Both the position numbers and the translations under genes were made by a program. The notes under the pieces were generated by a model that searched no databases, had not been told where the DNA came from, and worked only from the letters and a program-made list of their open reading frames with translations. Shown here in pieces: positions 31,816 to 42,179 of a DNA stretch of 64,000 bases. Position 1 is the stretch's first letter. Each line of letters begins with the position of its first letter. The stretch lies in contig OX381707.1 in NCBI GenBank assembly GCA_947462335.1, positions 78,144,610 to 78,208,609 on the forward strand, written 5' to 3'. Source of the stretch: Harmothoe impar (taxonomy: Eukaryota; Annelida; Polychaeta; Phyllodocida; Polynoidae).

Positions 31816-33969
31816 TCAGTTTTCCGTCTCCTTTTCGGTTTTAGCAGCGACAGGTGCAGGGGCTTTGCATTCGCTAGCCCAATGACCCATCTTTTGACAG
31901 CGTCTACATGGCTGAGGTTTCGTGTCCTTTTTCTTCTTTTTCCTTCTCTTTCCAGATCCAGAATTAGAAGTGGACGCAGAGCTCTTTTCTAAGTGCTTCC
32001 GCAACAAACCCTCAATCATTTTTTCCATGTCCCTGTCAGGCATTACTGCCGCCACCTCCTCGGAGGCGGGCTGTTTTTTCTTAGGTGGTTTTGTGGCGCC
32101 CTCTACCACCTGAGCTCCTTTCGGGGCTACAGATGGAGCTGCCGACACTCCTCCACTAGGAAAAACAGCCTGCTTGGTGTCATACACATCTGCATGGTCA
32201 AAAAGGTCAGCTAGAGATAAGTCCGGCTGCCATTTCTCCCGCAGATATGCCTGGAGATTGGTGTCTCTGACTCCATTGACAAACCTGGAGGTTAACTCCT
32301 GGATGACAGTGGGGGTGTCAGGTCTACATCCCTGATAACACTCGGATATCAGTTCTTGTAGAGCAAATCCGTAGGATCTCAGATGCTCGTCCTTGCGTTG
32401 GACACGTTTGAGCAGCTGAGTCCTTGGGTCATGCTCACCAATCTTCCCAATCGCCCATTCAGCTGTTTCCTCAAGTGAGCTCAATGTCTTGATCTTCACT
32501 CTCTCGAACGCCAAAAGGGCTGGTTCACCTGGCCCGTTGCAGAGTGCCTGCTTCAGAGCAACCAGCGCTTGCTGATTGTTCCAGCGATTGCTCTCCACAA
32601 TAGCCTTGAACCGAACTTTGTACTTTCTCCAGGGTGGCGACCCTGTGAAAGGCGGAATATCGATGGCCTTTTGACGGGCTGCATCAGGATGTTTGATATC
32701 CCCAAAGTTGAAAGGAGCATACCGTTCATCCAGTTCATCGATGTCCCGCGGGACGATGTCTGTCCCCAGCTTCTCAATAGCCGGGTTCCGGTTGTACTTA
32801 GCCCGCTGGACAGGAGTTAAGCCCTGTCTAGCTCTGGGTTTAGGTACTGGAACTGAGACCATGGTCTGCTGTTGGTTCAACATCGTTGAACCAGTAGATG
32901 GGTGGGTGTACCCTGGAGGTGTTGCCGTGCCCCCAAAGGCGCCACCACAGACCGGAGTCTGTAGATAGCTAGCCCCCATCTGAGGTGTCATACCTGCTAC
33001 TGTGGTGTGTACTGGCGGCGGGACACTTGAAGGTGTCACTGTCGTGTACACATTGGGTACGGGTATGACTGGAGGTACCACCGTGGTAGGTGGTGGTACT
33101 TGCTCCGACTTCGTCTTCAGGTCATGATTGACTTGCCTTAAGCTTGCGAGGTCTTGTCTGGCTAGGTGGAGCTGCATGCTCAAATCCTTTCCCAAGGCAT
33201 TTAAGCTCGCCACCTCACATTCGCCAGACACCCTCTGGTGCAAAAGTTTGTCAACCTCCACCTTGTGGGAAGCCATCTCGTTCTGGAGTTCCAGCAGGAA
33301 CTTTTTCTTCTCATCAACCTCCTTTAGGAATAATTTCCTAGTTTGATTGATGGAAGCAAGTTCCTTCCGGGCTTCCGCGAGCTCATGCAACTCAGTTTTC
33401 CTGGTGGGGATACCCATGGCAGCTAGTAGGTCCCCATCCAGTGGTAAACTGGATGGCTCATCTACTGCTGGCGGATACCCCTTACCAGGAGCTTCTGTTG
33501 CCACGTTAGTCTTCTTTGATAGCCCGCCACCCCCCATACCGTTCGGTGTAGGAGTGGCACCATCAGTGAAAACCGACGTGTCTGGATCCAATGAAGGATC
33601 TGCTACCGTCGGTGTAGAACCGAAGGCAGCTGGGCCGAGAGTTTTAGGCTCTCTACCCGGTATTTTCTGACCCTCAGGACAGAAAAGATTCGTGGAAAGG
33701 GAGTCCAACGATCTCCTGGAGCTTATATCAAAGGGTCCCGGGATTGGAGATTGCTCCCCATCCTCTCCTCTGGTAAAGGCCTCCACAATAGGATCACCTA
33801 TTGCTTCTTGGGAGAGGTCGTCACCGGCCACCTCCAAGGCTGCCCGGCTCTCCCCCCTATTAGATTTGCCTGTGAAGAAGCGTACATTCTGTACGGCTTC
33901 TTCACGTTCCTCAGCAGGGGTTTTAGTCCTGCCGCTGAACGAGCTGACAAAATCGTATAGGTAATCCAT
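31816..33969 (-). CDS. gag: Gag polyprotein of the Gypsy element
   Basis: 717 aa, starting at the first ATG after the primer site. The N-terminal 190 residues are low-complexity. Residues about 195-290 form a heptad-rich coiled coil (ELASINQTRKLFLKEVDEKK and on). A Pro/Thr/Val-rich linker follows, then a capsid-like region (about 440-600). The C-terminus has a Lys/Ser-rich stretch and one zinc knuckle, CRRCQKMGHWASEC (C-x2-C-x4-H-x4-C), about 20 residues before the stop. It packages the element RNA into virus-like particles. It ends directly after a candidate -1 slippery site leading into pol. No breaks seen. Confidence 0.93.
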   Translation of the reverse strand: MDYLYDFVSSFSGRTKTPAEEREEAVQNVRFFTGKSNRGESRAALEVAGDDLSQEAIGDPIVEAFTRGEDGEQSPIPGPFDISSRRSLDSLSTNLFCPEGQKIPGREPKTLGPAAFGSTPTVADPSLDPDTSVFTDGATPTPNGMGGGGLSKKTNVATEAPGKGYPPAVDEPSSLPLDGDLLAAMGIPTRKTELHELAEARKELASINQTRKLFLKEVDEKKKFLLELQNEMASHKVEVDKLLHQRVSGECEVASLNALGKDLSMQLHLARQDLASLRQVNHDLKTKSEQVPPPTTVVPPVIPVPNVYTTVTPSSVPPPVHTTVAGMTPQMGASYLQTPVCGGAFGGTATPPGYTHPSTGSTMLNQQQTMVSVPVPKPRARQGLTPVQRAKYNRNPAIEKLGTDIVPRDIDELDERYAPFNFGDIKHPDAARQKAIDIPPFTGSPPWRKYKVRFKAIVESNRWNNQQALVALKQALCNGPGEPALLAFERVKIKTLSSLEETAEWAIGKIGEHDPRTQLLKRVQRKDEHLRSYGFALQELISECYQGCRPDTPTVIQELTSRFVNGVRDTNLQAYLREKWQPDLSLADLFDHADVYDTKQAVFPSGGVSAAPSVAPKGAQVVEGATKPPKKKQPASEEVAAVMPDRDMEKMIEGLLRKHLEKSSASTSNSGSGKRRKKKKKDTKPQPCRRCQKMGHWASECKAPAPVAAKTEKETEN
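31819..31825 (-). promoter_or_regulatory. Candidate -1 ribosomal frameshift site GGAAAAC
   Basis: In the gag frame the last codons are GAA AAC TGA, which makes the heptamer G GAA AAC lie directly before the gag stop (31816-31818). The pol frame is the -1 frame and is open from a TAA upstream of this point through to the pol ATG. The XXX position is GGA rather than three identical bases; the same relaxed form (GGA UUU A) is known from retroviral frameshift sites. Confidence 0.6.
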
Positions 33970-34002
33970 ATACTGTAAGTCTATTTAATACCCTATCAAT
34001 GG

Positions 34003-34030
34003 TCGGTTCGATCAAGTGGTCACGGCACCA
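34003..34030 (-). promoter_or_regulatory. Primer-binding site matching tRNA-His, with possible T-arm match
   Basis: One base inside the 5' LTR the element reads TGGTGCCGTGAC (34030-34019). This is complementary to the 3' end GTCACGGCACCA of animal tRNA-His. Seven bases further in, 34003-34011 reads TCGGTTCGA on the + strand, like the T-arm of the same tRNA. The first match is a normal PBS; the second may be an extended primer contact or chance. Confidence 0.75.
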
Positions 34031-34031
34031 A

Positions 34032-34578
34032 TGTAGTTGGTCTCTTACTACGTATGTAACACTTGAGTACAAAAACCAGACAAGGTAAATTAGACTTTAA
34101 TATACGGCGACTTTATTGTAAAGGTAACTCTTGTGTATTATAGTACAAGTATAACCAGCGGATATACAAGATCAGAACAGATATATAATACAGTGGGGCA
34201 ACCCTACAGCATAGAGTTAAGCCCGTGAGCACAGGGTGGTCATGTCACGACAGTCCCAAACCTGACTGACTTCCAATGGAGAAGTAGCCGTCTTATATAC
34301 AGCGCTGCATAGCCACGTGACCGTACTAGCAGCGCCACCTGTTAGATTTAGTTATGTAAAATGCTTATGTAACAACTACCGGCGGTAACCGAAGGTGGTA
34401 CCGGTACACTACCGTATAGATAACCGAACTAGAGGAGTCGGTGTATGTAACGAACCGACGACACTAGTTAGATGAATAAAACAGTTATTAAACACAATAG
34501 AACCGTGTTGTCTTACATCATACAACATACAATAGATATACAACAATAACAGTTAGACTTTATAGTCAACCCGTTACA
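34032..34578 (-). repeat. 5' LTR (promoter LTR) of the Gypsy element
   Basis: Nearly identical to the left LTR in length and sequence. The TATA box TATATAAG lies at 34292-34299, so transcription probably starts near 34265 and runs leftward. Confidence 0.97.
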
Positions 34579-34866
34579 GTTATTATTTAAGCAACATCAA
34601 TCCTTAGGGATGTCTATTTGAACCTTGGTTTTATGTCTATAATTAGACGATGATTCATAGATTGAACTAAGTGCTATTACCATTTTGGATCTTGTATCAT
34701 TATCGATGAAGTGGAGCCAAAATAATCCTCAGTTTTATATAATTGGATTATTCCATAGCTGCCAGTTTTTAACTAAATGCTTTGAACCAGGATACAATTT
34801 GTATGTAGATTTCCCCAAACAATACATTTTGTATCTTCATCTCTCCAGCATAGTGTGGGGTACGTG

Positions 34867-35759
34867 CCCAGTAAACACAGATACGTAGTTCTGACGTTAA
34901 TCTACGTCCACTTTTGGTCTGAACTACGTAGTTTTACTAAGTTTATCAACGTAAAAACGTTAAGGTATATTTACCTGCCACAGACCTCTAGGTCTGATTT
35001 ACGTTTATTTACGTACATATATAGCTAAACTAGTTGCCCCAGTAAACACAACTACATAGCTCAGATGGCTGATGTAAGTTTTTGTTTTACATTATTCAGA
35101 TGTTTCTTTATATTAAAATAATCTAGATTTGTAATTTAGATTAGGTATAGAGCTTTGCAATGTATACTCATTGAATAAACAGTCATCATTTTATGTTGTA
35201 TGGTATGAAACCAACTCGGTATTTTCTTTCCCAAGTGAGTCAGCTTATGGTTTGGCTATAGTGAGGCTTTGTATTTTCTTCATTACCACCAAAGTGGTGT
35301 TCAATCTATGATGTGCCTTGATGTACATAGCACATGCTATTCTTTTATCTCCTCTCTTTTATATGCGAGTAGTCATTGGTGCTCAGCTGATTTGCATCAT
35401 ATCTAATTCATAATGATGAAGAGTTTACTGATAGAATGATGTAAATCTGACCAAGTGCGGTATCATTCTCTCCATACTTAATAGTGCTGCCACCTTGTGG
35501 GACACTGGGAAATTATATACACAATTTAGGTTGAAAGACTACATATTTTAACGAAAATCAACGTAAATTTACTACATTTATTTACGTTTGAATGAGGTAG
35601 AAAAACGTAAATGATACTTAAACGTTGGTAGAACGTAAATAAACCTTAACATTTTGACGTTCACAAACCTTGCAAAAAGTCAAATCTCAAACCTTTGGTA
35701 GGAAAAATACCTAAAGAAACCTATGAGCTACGTTGGAGTGACGTAGCGTGTTTACTGGG
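34867..35759. mobile_element. 0.9-kb non-autonomous DNA transposon, TIR CCCAGTAAACAC
   Basis: CCCAGTAAACAC and its inverse GTGTTTACTGGG bound 893 bp. Subterminal TACGTAG and ACGTAAA motifs occur in inverse orientation on both sides. An internal copy of the end (CCCAGTAAACACAACTAC) lies at about 35037. There is no transposase ORF. A diverged arm lies at about 3545-3680. Confidence 0.7.
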
Positions 35760-36308
35760 TGTTTAGCTCTCAATACTCCCCACTATAGACCAATGCAGTA
35801 AGAAAGGGTGACTTTTAAGAAAAAAAATTCTAAAGTGTGATCTACAAATTCATAAACATAATCTCAAAATCCTGCATTCTAATATACTATTTGGAAGATG
35901 ATTGTCCTGTGGATCTCCTGATATGATGTTTGCAAACATAGCCATTACACACAATGTTATAAGGATTCAGTTAAAACCAATGTATTAAACACAATTTTAT
36001 TATGAAAAGTCTACCTTTCTTGCTGAATGGTCTATAAATGGTAATGATATAATATTGAAGGCGCACACACCAGTCCTTCAATGATTCAGATGGCGTGTAA
36101 GGCAGTCACAGTGGGTTCAATGTTATATGCTGTCATGTTGAGCTCAATACTGATGATAATCTGACATTACATAGATTATTAAGTGACTGTGCTGGCCAGA
36201 CAGGCGCTGTTGTGAATGCAGTGGTGTAGGAAAAGGTGGGTGGGTTGGGGGGGGGGGGGGGCTCAAGCACAGAGGGGGGGGGCTGACTATGTTTGACCCC
36301 CCCCCCCC

Positions 36309-36558
36309 TCCGAAGGAAGGCTCTGGTGACTGCCATATGACCTTGAACTTGTGGTTTTGCTGGGTTTAGGCAGTCCCTGTGATTAACTTGGAACCAGTGA
36401 ACAGGAACCAGAAATGGAAGCAGAAGATTTGATGGTAAAACTACCATCAAAAATTCTGGTTCCTGTTTGCTGGTTCCAAGCTAACCACAGGGACTGCCCA
36501 AACCCAGCAAAATCCCAAGTTCAAGATCATATGGCAGTCACCAGAGCCCTCCTTCGGA
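36309..36558. repeat. 250-bp inverted repeat (hairpin element)
   Basis: Arms of roughly 110 bp, the left beginning TCCGAAGGAAGGCTCTGGTG, are inverse copies with few differences around an AAACTACCATC centre. No ORF. Flanking DNA 35760-36300 shows nothing else recognisable. Confidence 0.75.
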
Positions 36559-36679
36559 AGGATTTGGGAACGAGAGTACATTGGTGCATCATAACGACAA
36601 ATGTCATCTTTTAGCGACATCCGTCCTGAAAGGGTCAACATAGCCTTGAAAATCAATCTGAAAGCAGTCATTTTAAATA

Positions 36680-37400
36680 AGGGGGGGGGGGGTTATATAT
36701 AGACACCCCCCACCCCCCCGTGGGCATTATAGACCTCTGTACCCCCCCCCCCCCCCTTACACACACAGACGGTTACAGACGTCCTTTGTAGTCGGCTGGC
36801 AGGAGTACAGACACCGGTCATTATGTCGGAGGATGGCATTGTCTCCCCCTCTCTCCCCCCCCCCCCGGTGACCCCCCCCCCCCCCCCGGTGACCCCCCCC
36901 CCCCCGGGGGACCCCCCCCCCCACACACACACACACACAGAGGTAGTTACGTCACACCAATAAGGTCAGGTGACAATGCGGGATGCGCGGACAATGCGTG
37001 CAGCTTTTAAGTACTGGGTACGGTGTGTGTGTGGGTGGGGGGGGGGGGGGGTATAGATGGGAGGGGGGGGGGGAGTCCCCATGTCGCATGTCGATTCAAA
37101 GAAATGGCCATGTTGCCTGTCACTTGAATCCCCATGTCCCATGTCACCTTTAAGTACCTGTCCTGTCCCATGTTGATGTTAAGAAATACCCTATGTCGTG
37201 TCACTAATTGTTGTCCCCATATCACTCTAAGCTGCATGTCGCATATCGATTTGAAGAAATGACCACGTCACCATGTCGAATTTAGCCATCAACTCCCATT
37301 TTGTGTGTGTGTGTGTGTGGGGGGGGGGGGGTGACAGCTAGACCTGTGGTTATGGTTAGTGAGGACTGGGCAGGGGGGGGGGGGGGGTTGTTACAGGTGG
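36680..37400. repeat. Poly-G/poly-C tracts and ATGTCGCATGTCGAT minisatellite
   Basis: At least nine G or C runs of eight or more bases lie in 36680-36930 and 37035-37070, with more at 37318-37390, plus (CA)n and (TG)n runs. The minisatellite family of 21360-21490 occupies 37078-37285. Several of the runs could form G-quadruplexes. 37400-38387 shows nothing recognisable. Confidence 0.7.
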
Positions 37401-38387
37401 CTTACCTTGTGCAGTAGCGTGACCATTGGTGGCATTGTTTATGCTAAGGCCAAAATTTAATTTTAATTCCCCCTCCCCCCATATTTTCAGGCCTATTTTG
37501 AGAGTTTTTGCTCCAAAATCCGTAATAGTTGTCCGATTTACGAACCATAGAAAATTGGAAAAATTAGGGGGACCCAGCACTGTTTACTTGACCCATTTTT
37601 TGTTGTTGTTTGGCCTAAGTTTGGGGGAAGAAGCTGTGTGTCACAATCCTAACAATGTATGTCTCCCTGCGTCCGGACCGTTCTACAACAACTACAGAAA
37701 TACCCAATGTGTCCGCCATTTTAAATGTCGCTGGTTGAGGTTAAACCCACTGTTAAGGTATACCACTATGGGGACAAACAGGGGACACGCTTGCAGCCGT
37801 CTTATCAGTGCGGGTCGCAGGAAAAGCTCTTCACGTGGAGCTGCGTGTACGAGTGAACATTTACTAATCATATGGCATGCCAAATAATATCCTCAAAACT
37901 TCTAAAATCGTATTTTTCTAGGTTATTTCTTGCTTAAAAAGCGTATTTAGCGTACTCCCTTCACCCCGAACGTATTTTGGTGAACAGAATTTTTATTTTA
38001 TCTTAAAAATTTATAGTTTAAAAGAATATAAAACGGAAAATGCAAAGAAAAGTGGGGGAACCCCCCAAATTTTGAAGTATGGATTTTTGAAAAATTAAAA
38101 TATTCCCGGTAATGACATTTCTAAAATAGGAAAATGTGTGTAGACATTCTACCTTTATTCAATGTGGAAATGATGCACTATGCAGACCTAGAATATTTAG
38201 TGAAATGGTCTTCGGATTGAATCGCTCTATAATATACCATATTATTTTGGGCCATGTTACCTGGATACCTTTTAAGCCGGGAGATGGGACACATGTTCTT
38301 TATACGGGTCGTGGTCTAAGGGGATTGGGATAACCACCATGTAGGCAGCAGGTAGAGAGTAAATGTCAACTTTTGTGAGAGAATGGC

Positions 38388-38403
38388 GGCCCTGAAAAGG
38401 ACC
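38388..38403 (-). terminator. Histone mRNA 3' stem-loop
   Basis: On the - strand GGTCCTTTTCAGGGCC, 52 bp after the H1 stop. The 6-bp stem (one G-U pair) and TTTC loop match the metazoan histone 3' processing signal bound by SLBP. Confidence 0.92.
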
Positions 38404-38455
38404 TTTGGGGTAGCCCTGACAAGGGCTGTTAGGTGGGGGAAGTCAGCACATCAGC

Positions 38456-39058
38456 TTACTTCTTGGCAGCGGCTTTCTTGGCTGCTGGCTTCTTGGCGGC
38501 AGGTTTCTTTGCCGCTGGCTTTTTGGCAGCAGGTTTCTTTGCTGCTGGCTTCTTGGCAACCTTGGGCTTGGCAGCCTTCTTTGCAGGAGACTTGGCAGCT
38601 TTCTTGGTGGCAGCGGGCTTCTTTGCAGCAACTGGCTTCTTGGCGACCTTCTTTGGTGACTTGGTAGCCTTCTTGGCCGCTGGCTTCTTGGCAGCCTTCT
38701 TGGGGGTCTTGACCTTCTTGACTGCTGGCTTCTTCACAACCTTCTTGACAACCTTCTTGGGCTTCTCGACCTTGCCGATCTTGAAGGATCCCGACGCTCC
38801 AGTTCCCTTGGTCTGGACAAGCTTACCGGCGGTGACGGCAGACTTGAGGAAACGCTTGATGAAAGGAGCGAGCTTGGCGACATCGACCTTGTTGTTGGCG
38901 GCAATGTACTTCTTAATGGCGGCCAGGGAAGATCCCTTCCTGTCCTTAAGAGCGGTGACAGCAGAGACGACCATCTCAGCCACAGGTGGGTGAGTTGGGG
39001 CCACCTTGGGCTTGCTGACCTTCTTGGTTGCGGGTGCTGGTGCTGCTGGGGTAGACAT
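38456..39058 (-). CDS. Histone H1 (linker histone)
   Basis: 200 aa. Short N-tail with [13 protein letters not shown]; winged-helix globular domain from about residue 24 ([45 protein letters not shown]); then a long Lys/Ala/Pro tail with tandem AAKKP units and KTPKK/KSPKK phosphorylation-type motifs. It binds linker DNA at the nucleosome entry and exit. A longer frame upstream exists, but this ATG gives the normal H1 N-terminus. It is intronless and followed by the histone stem-loop, so it is a replication-dependent gene. No core histones lie beside it in the window. Confidence 0.97.
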   Translation of the reverse strand: MSTPAAPAPATKKVSKPKVAPTHPPVAEMVVSAVTALKDRKGSSLAAIKKYIAANNKVDVAKLAPFIKRFLKSAVTAGKLVQTKGTGASGSFKIGKVEKPKKVVKKVVKKPAVKKVKTPKKAAKKPAAKKATKSPKKVAKKPVAAKKPAATKKAAKSPAKKAAKPKVAKKPAAKKPAAKKPAAKKPAAKKPAAKKAAAKK

Positions 39059-40831
39059 GATGAGGTTTGATGTGGAGAGGTGAAGTCGCAAGTGGTGGTA
39101 GGTGACTGTGTGAGTGTACAGGTAGTGTGTGCCCTCCTCACCTACACTCACCTGTTATGAGGCATGCAGTGACCACAGCGCCGACCTGGGAGTAAGCACC
39201 CTTCAATTAGCGCACCTAGCCACCCGTCACACCTGCATTGGGCGCCACATTGTGCTTTCTGTACTCGCTATATCTACTAATTACTCCTAAACTTACCGGC
39301 CGATTTTATTATAAACTACATCATTCAAAAGAAAACAGAATTGCCCACCCAGTCATATGCGGCATTTATATATGCATGCAGCACAATTTAGTACGCGCGC
39401 CGATATATGACCAAGTTGCGCGGCTTTGAATCAGAAATGTCCAATAAAATGCTTAATTTCTAATTAGGAGTTACAGATATCACTATTTAATCTTAGCATT
39501 CATTTAGAAGACAGTTTTCTCATTCTGGTGGTATAAGATACTGGTGGTTTGCGTTGACGGTTGATGGTGTATTTTGATGAGGGAGCGGAGGGGAAAGCAC
39601 ACCATCCTGCACGGCGCCACCCTGTCTGGTCCCACTACATCAGACGGTGTCAACAGGAATATGGTCAATTCACCCAAAATAAAACAGTATTTCCAATAAA
39701 TACTCAACAAGAATAATCATAATGACATATAGATGCAGTTTTCTGAGTAATTTCACGGACTTTTGTGTTGAATTTTGAGTTATCACGGTGTTATGATTAC
39801 ACCATTGGAGACGTACATAACAGTCAGACACGCCATCTTGCCCACCACACACACCTAGAGTGGTGTTTCATAACATATCCAAAACGTCCAATTATTCATT
39901 ATTTAAACGTCTAGCAGCTATAGTAACATACTCCATATGTGATAGGGGATATTGCGAGCGTTGAATAAAAAAAAACCTCATTATTAGTATTTGCGAAATA
40001 GTGGAAATTCAAAGTGAAATGCAGCGAATCTGTAAACATTGTAAGACTATATGTCCATACATTCCGAGCTGAAGTTATTAGCTCTTAATTAGTATAACAT
40101 AAACAGGAAGGTATATATCAATAATAACTATGTTTAACGTGAGCTATAACTAGTTTGTATACAGGACGGTTATTTCGATTTTCTGTAAGTTGTTAGATAA
40201 CACTCAGTATACCCTCTGGTACTCACATTAACATATACATGTACTAGGACATGTTTACAGTCAGTATAAATTATAGTTGTGTAAGGGCCGGGTAGACAAG
40301 ATTCATATTGGTTCCATGTCGATGATATGATAATATAGTTTTAAAACCAACACAGCCGAAGGCTGGTCAGCAAGTCCACAGGGTCCATACGGACCGAACC
40401 TGGGTAATCCATGTCGTTCTAAATACATCGTTTTATCTATATCTGTATGTAGCGCGGAACATGTGTATTCAAATTCAATACGATTAATGTTATACACATA
40501 AGTATAGATACAGTAATGTGCACATTTCGATGGGTTTAAGTTTAAAAAATCGTTATTGGCAATGTATTTCAATTACATAGAGCTTTCTCAATATAACCAG
40601 TAACATCATGTTATCATAATATTACCACGAGTATGTCATGAGAGAAAATTCATGTACAAAGTAGGACCGTCGTGAGAGTAATACTAGTTCAATGTGTGTT
40701 CATTTTCCTCACTTTGAGTTTTCTACACACCTTCTATGGGATGTAGGGTTCGGACAGGGTGTGATGTAGTACTGGTAGCACTATATTGTAGTAGCACCAC
40801 AGCCAAGAAAGAAACATTCATATTTAGCTAA
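39059..40831. other. H1 upstream region and intergenic DNA
   Basis: The first 200 bp upstream of H1 (on the - strand) contain AAAGCACAA (plus-strand TTGTGCTTT at about 39250) and CCCAAT (about 39240). These resemble the H1-box and CCAAT box of H1 promoters, although distant. No clear TATA box. The rest is AT-rich with nothing recognisable. Confidence 0.35.
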
Positions 40832-41117
40832 GGGAGTGCTCATTTTTTAACAACAGGGGGGGGGGGCGGTGAGATTTCGCGCGGAGGGGTCGAAATCTTT
40901 TACCCCCCCCCCTGACAGGCCGAAAATCGCGCGCGTTCACGCCCCTTTGTAGCATAGTAACGCGCGGGCTTTTTCCCTCAAAACAGGTTGAATTTTTTTC
41001 ACCCCCCCCCCAAGAGGGGTCTAAATTTTTTACCCCCCCCGGTCAAGGGGTCCAAATTTTTTACCCCCCCCCCCCAAATTCACCACCCCCCCCTGTTGTT
41101 AAAAAATGAGCACTCCC
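40832..41117. mobile_element. Harbinger-like MITE, TSD TAA
   Basis: Same family as 19982-20266: ends GGGAGTGCTCATTTTTTAAC and inverse, with TAA on both sides (40829-40831, 41118-41120). Internal GCGCG motifs and poly-C runs. Confidence 0.85.
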
Positions 41118-41334
41118 TAACATGGCCAAGAAAAAGGCTAGACATCTCGATGTTTATTGTTCTTTTTAGAATGCCATTGTGTCGGGCTGAAAAATAATAG
41201 GGCAGACCAGGTTAGCTATAGATGCAACATTTTTTAAAGGTTTTCTACACCCTCTTGGACTCTCTTTAGGGTAAGAAAACACATGTTCTAAACCGCGATG
41301 TTACTGGGGCCATCTCCACCATTATTGTGGGTCT

Positions 41335-41615
41335 TGACCATAATTCGACATGGAAAAATAAATACGGGATATTGTCTCCTTTATTTATAACTTGGCATGG
41401 GAACTGATATGGGACATGAGCATTTCTTAGATCGACGTGGGACATTATGATTAGAGACATTGGACACGGGTGGTTCTTGAATTGCCATGGGACATTGCCA
41501 ATGTGATTGGTTATTGGACCTTTAGAGACATGGGATATAGGATAATAAATGGACATTTGTTAAAAACCGACATAAGACATTGTGATTGGCCTTTCTAAAT
41601 CGACATGGGATTTTT
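41335..41615. repeat. Minisatellite, inverse of the ATGTCGCATGTCGAT family
   Basis: Repeated units with CGACATGGGACAT and GGACATTGNGATTGG-type sequence, about 45-60 bp apart. This is the reverse complement of the arrays at 21360 and 37078. Confidence 0.5.
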
Positions 41616-41797
41616 CTTTTCATCATAGACATTGAAAACTTTTTTTTTCAATAGCGAAAAGAAACCATCATGAGCGATTTCTTACAATTGGCAGCATAAA
41701 GCGAGATGCTCTCGGCCATTGGATCTGGCGGCTCCAACGCCATATATGGTATATTGTTATAACCAATATTGCATCATTCAAGGAAACGACAACCTTA

Positions 41798-42063
41798 GGG
41801 AGTGTTCATTTATTATTTACAGGGGGGCGGGGGGGTGGGGTGGTGAGATTTCGCGCGGAGGGGCGAAAATTTTTTGGAGAGCGTGTGGAACGTTTCGCGG
41901 GATTTTTTTGCTAAAAAGGGGCTTAAATTTTTACGCCCCCCCTCAAGAGGGGTCAGAATTTTTTACGCTCCCCCCTCAGGAGGGGTGGGAAATTTTCACG
42001 CCCCCCCCCCCCCCCCAAAACCCACCACCCCCCCCCCCATGTAACTAATAAATGAACACTCCC
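41798..42063. mobile_element. Harbinger-like MITE, TSD TTA
   Basis: Ends GGGAGTGTTCATTTATTA and inverse, flanked by TTA (41795-41797, 42064-42066). A third independent copy whose different target duplication confirms the TWA rule. Confidence 0.85.
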
Positions 42064-42179
42064 TTAATTATACAGTCTTTAGACATCCAGCTACATGTAT
42101 GATATAAAGCCAACGTGTGGCGCCACCTTGTGTTAGTGGGAGCTGGTGTCAGCTTTACCTGCCGCACACCGTATAGGTG

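Larger units (their letters stand above)
23027..34578 (-). mobile_element. Young Ty3/Gypsy-type LTR retrotransposon with two extra ORFs
   Basis: The 11,552-bp element is read right to left. Two 547-bp LTRs (TG...CA) differ at one position that I can see (23377 A versus 34382 G). GTTA duplications lie at 23023-23026 and 34579-34582. Order on the - strand: 5' LTR, tRNA-His-type primer site, gag, pol (PR-RT-RNaseH-IN), then ORF3 and ORF4 with their own promoter-like region, polypurine tract, 3' LTR. The PR-RT-RH-IN order with a GPF/Y-like module places it in the Ty3/Gypsy group; no chromodomain is seen. All long ORFs are intact, so it may be mobile. Confidence 0.95.

Noticed and set aside
24474..34000. 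Many + strand ORFs of 60-175 codons across the Gypsy element
   Set aside because: They are antisense shadows of gag, pol and ORF3, with no motifs or promoters of their own.
34003..34030. tRNA-His-like 3' end read as a tRNA gene
   Set aside because: Only the T-arm-like and acceptor-like pieces are present and they abut the LTR; it is the primer-binding site.
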